A program made the translations under genes and the position numbers. This document shows, one piece after another, positions 8,477 through 9,644 of a DNA stretch of 9,644 bases. This stretch comes from CAJBLF01 sp964463255 (GTDB lineage Bacteria > Patescibacteriota > Gracilibacteria > Absconditabacterales > Absconditicoccaceae). The stretch's first letter is position 1. Each line of letters begins with the position of its first letter. Where the stretch lies: NCBI GenBank assembly GCA_964463255.1, contig CAYXBC010000015.1, positions 1 to 9,644 of the forward strand. The letters are read 5' to 3'. The notes beneath the pieces were generated by a model. The model had not been told where the DNA came from. It made no database searches and saw only the letters and a program-made list of their open reading frames with translations.

Positions 8477-9037
8477 ATGAATTTTTCTTTTGAACTTTCA
8501 TGAGCATTGCTCACAGGGAATATCAATTCTGATGCTATGATGGGAATGGGTACAATGGCTGCAGCAATATTCGGATGAATGGCAATGATTCGAATGCTTG
8601 GTATCTTGATAATTGGGGCATTTATGATCATATCTCGATGGAGAGTATTCAGCAAAGCAGGACTTCCAGGATGGGGAATATTCATCCCATTCTATAATCG
8701 ATATCTTATGTTCAAACTCGGAGGATTTTCAGGACGATGGGTCTTATCAATTTTCTTCCCTCCTCTATTTATAGTAATGATGATTATCAACTATTTCAAA
8801 ATCGCAGAAAATTTCTGAAAACACCGAACATTCGGACTCGGACTTCGATTTATCAAGATTGTTTTCATTCCTATCCTCGCATTTGACGATTCAAAATATC
8901 TCGCTAAAAGATCAGTAGTTAAAATCATAAGTAAACCAGCAATCTCTGAACCGATAATTCCGACAAAAGCGCCCATCAGAAAAGCAGTAAAAAAAATCGC
9001 ACCAAAACATGTAAAGACAATCACCAAGAAGAAATAA
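8477..9037 (+). CDS. DUF5684-type small membrane protein
   Basis: The 186-residue product matches the pattern of the DUF5684 family of unknown function: a W-rich start to the core, then FSKAGLPGWGIFIPFYN (about 58-74), a second hydrophobic helix (KLGGFSG-x-W onward), KIAENFGKH (about 108-116), FGLGL and PILAFDDSKY. Three or four membrane segments are visible (about 37-52, 62-73, 87-108, 124-135), followed by a Lys/Pro-rich soluble tail (about 138-186). Three TGA codons are Gly, including the conserved FGK. Six CGA codons (residues 39, 54, 75, 87, 117, 124) lie in hydrophobic or aromatic settings, for example in a membrane segment (39) and in the GFSG-x-W position that is usually W-W in this family. 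All remaining Arg are AGA. No Shine-Dalgarno is visible; the ATG follows an A-tract. The biological role is not known. Confidence 0.82.
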
Positions 9038-9058
9038 CACGATTTCTCTACACTACTG

Positions 9059-9088
9059 AAACGTCAGGAATAGGTCCTGACGTTTTTT
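9059..9088 (+). terminator. Strong intrinsic terminator of the DUF5684-type gene
   Basis: AAACGTCAGGA (9059-9069) pairs perfectly with TCCTGACGTTT (9075-9085) around the loop ATAGG, and a run of six T (9083-9088) ends the structure. It lies 21 bases after the stop codon and insulates the tmRNA gene. Confidence 0.93.
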
Positions 9089-9095
9089 AGTTCTC

Positions 9096-9123
9096 TTGCT
9101 TTTTTAGAGGAAATATATATAGT
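9096..9123 (+). promoter_or_regulatory. tmRNA promoter
   Basis: TTGCTT (9096-9101) and TATAGT (9118-9123) are 16 bases apart, and the -10 ends 8 bases before the first base of the tmRNA acceptor stem at 9132. This spacing matches direct initiation at, or just before, the mature 5' end. Confidence 0.6.
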
Positions 9124-9131
9124 AAAGCCAT

Positions 9132-9494
9132 GGGGATGCTTCTGGATTTGATAGGAGGATTCCATATATATCGACCGCCACTCTTCGACGAACGTACCGA
9201 AATAAAACAATCGTTCACTCAAAAAATGCTAAAACACTTAACAGAGCTTTTGCTCTCGTACCTAGCTATTCAATAGCCTAGTGACGTACCATCCTCGTTG
9301 TGAGACTCCTACTATCCACGAGGCGACCAAGTAGGAACCTATTATGTTGATCGGACGAAATGCTCTGCCTGTTTATTGGCTACGGCTTGCCTGTACGATT
9401 AACACTAAAAATCTTGGCCTATAAATAAACTATCGTGGTAGAAATCTTTATATATGCCTTTTAGACATGGGTTCGAATCCCATCATCTCCACCA
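9132..9494 (+). ncRNA. ssrA: Transfer-messenger RNA (tmRNA)
   Basis: tmRNA frees stalled ribosomes and adds a degradation tag. The 363-nt gene opens with GGGGATG followed by TCTGGATTTGATAGG, the conserved D-arm-like start, and closes with the T-arm ATGGG-TTCGAAT-CCCAT, the acceptor strand CATCTCC, discriminator A and an encoded CCA. The acceptor stem pairs fully with one G-T pair. A classic pseudoknot is visible: CCTCGT (9293-9298) with ACGAGG (9318-9323), interleaved with TCCTACT (9307-9313) and AGTAGGA (9330-9336). The tag frame is less certain. The best reading starts at GCT 9228 and ends at TAG 9279-9281 within a hairpin, giving AKTLNRAFALVPSYSIA, with no TGA, CGA or CGG. This is a one-piece, not a permuted, tmRNA. 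Confidence 0.93.
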
Positions 9495-9515
9495 AATGAG
9501 AATTAGTACTTCACA

Positions 9516-9533
9516 ATAGGGGTAAATCCCTAT
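9516..9533 (+). other. Short hairpin downstream of tmRNA
   Basis: ATAGGG (9516-9521) pairs with CCCTAT (9528-9533). It lies between the tmRNA 3' end and the terminator and may protect or guide 3' processing of the precursor; that role is inference. Confidence 0.4.
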
Positions 9534-9543
9534 AGATAAGCGG

Positions 9544-9574
9544 AATCTCAGAGGTTCAAAACCCTGAGATTTTT
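9544..9574 (+). terminator. Intrinsic terminator of the tmRNA transcript
   Basis: AATCTCAG (9544-9551) pairs with CTGAGATT (9564-9571), with extra GGTT/AACC pairing inside, followed by a run of five T (9570-9574). It begins 50 bases after the tmRNA CCA. Confidence 0.8.
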
Positions 9575-9587
9575 CAGTATATCATTT

Positions 9588-9644
9588 CTGTCTCTTATAC
9601 ACATCTCCGAGCCCACGAGACTAAGGCGAATCTCGTATGCCGTC
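9588..9644 (+). other. Illumina Nextera adapter contamination (not genomic)
   Basis: CTGTCTCTTATACACATCT (9588-9606) is the Tn5 mosaic end used in Nextera libraries. CCGAGCCCACGAGAC (9607-9621) completes the read-through adapter, TAAGGCGA (9622-9629) is the i7 index N701 sequence, and ATCTCGTATGCCGTC (9630-9644) is the start of the P7 arm. The true genomic sequence ends at or just before 9588. Confidence 0.98.

Noticed and set aside
1..9037. Many genes seemingly broken by stops (pseudogenes or sequencing frameshifts)
   Set aside because: All interruptions are TGA in a constant frame and fall on Gly positions; no TAA or TAG interrupts, and frames never shift.
9544..9571. GGTTCAAAACC resembling a tRNA T-arm after the tmRNA
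   Set aside because: There is no acceptor stem, anticodon arm or CCA around it; it folds as a terminator hairpin ending in a T-run.

Overview
The window looks like a contig end from a low-GC Patescibacteria/CPR bacterium, most likely Absconditabacteria (SR1). The main reason is the genetic code. Every gene here is interrupted by in-frame TGA codons, and where the family is recognisable these fall on conserved glycines: the DnaG zinc ribbon (C-F-TGA-C-G), the PolA FLID-TGA-S and LV-TGA-DSADN motifs, the M16 REKQ-TGA-L motif and the TsaE TK-TGA-FAQG motif. TGA is therefore Gly, as known for Absconditabacteria and Gracilibacteria, and only TAA and TAG stop translation. In addition, 13 CGA and 3 CGG codons sit where Trp fits at least as well as Arg, and in several cases clearly better, while ordinary Arg is written AGA/AGG/CGT/CGC. 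From memory, CGA/CGG to Trp has been predicted computationally for part of Absconditabacteria.

Layout: a partial polA (5'-3' exonuclease part, minus strand) diverges from tsaE (plus). tsaE converges on a 653-residue repeat-rich surface protein (minus), which lies downstream of a 421-residue S-layer-homology (SLH) protein (minus) with its own consensus promoter and terminator. Divergent from the SLH gene are an M16 zinc peptidase and the primase dnaG (plus). A bidirectional terminator separates dnaG from a compact mscL (minus). A DUF5684-type membrane protein (plus) follows with a perfect terminator, then a promoter and the tmRNA gene ssrA (plus) with encoded CCA. The last 57 bases are Illumina Nextera adapter and not genome.

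The genes are a mix of core information processing (PolA, DnaG, TsaE for t6A tRNA modification, tmRNA ribosome rescue) and envelope functions (two exported surface proteins, M16 peptidase, MscL, DUF5684 protein). Cultivated Absconditabacteria are attached predators or episymbionts, so the surface proteins are reasonable attachment candidates, but that is inference. None of the eight coding starts has a recognisable Shine-Dalgarno sequence. With the recoded reading essentially the whole window is used, and no gene-free stretch exceeds 300 bases. I found no CRISPR array, IS element or tRNA.
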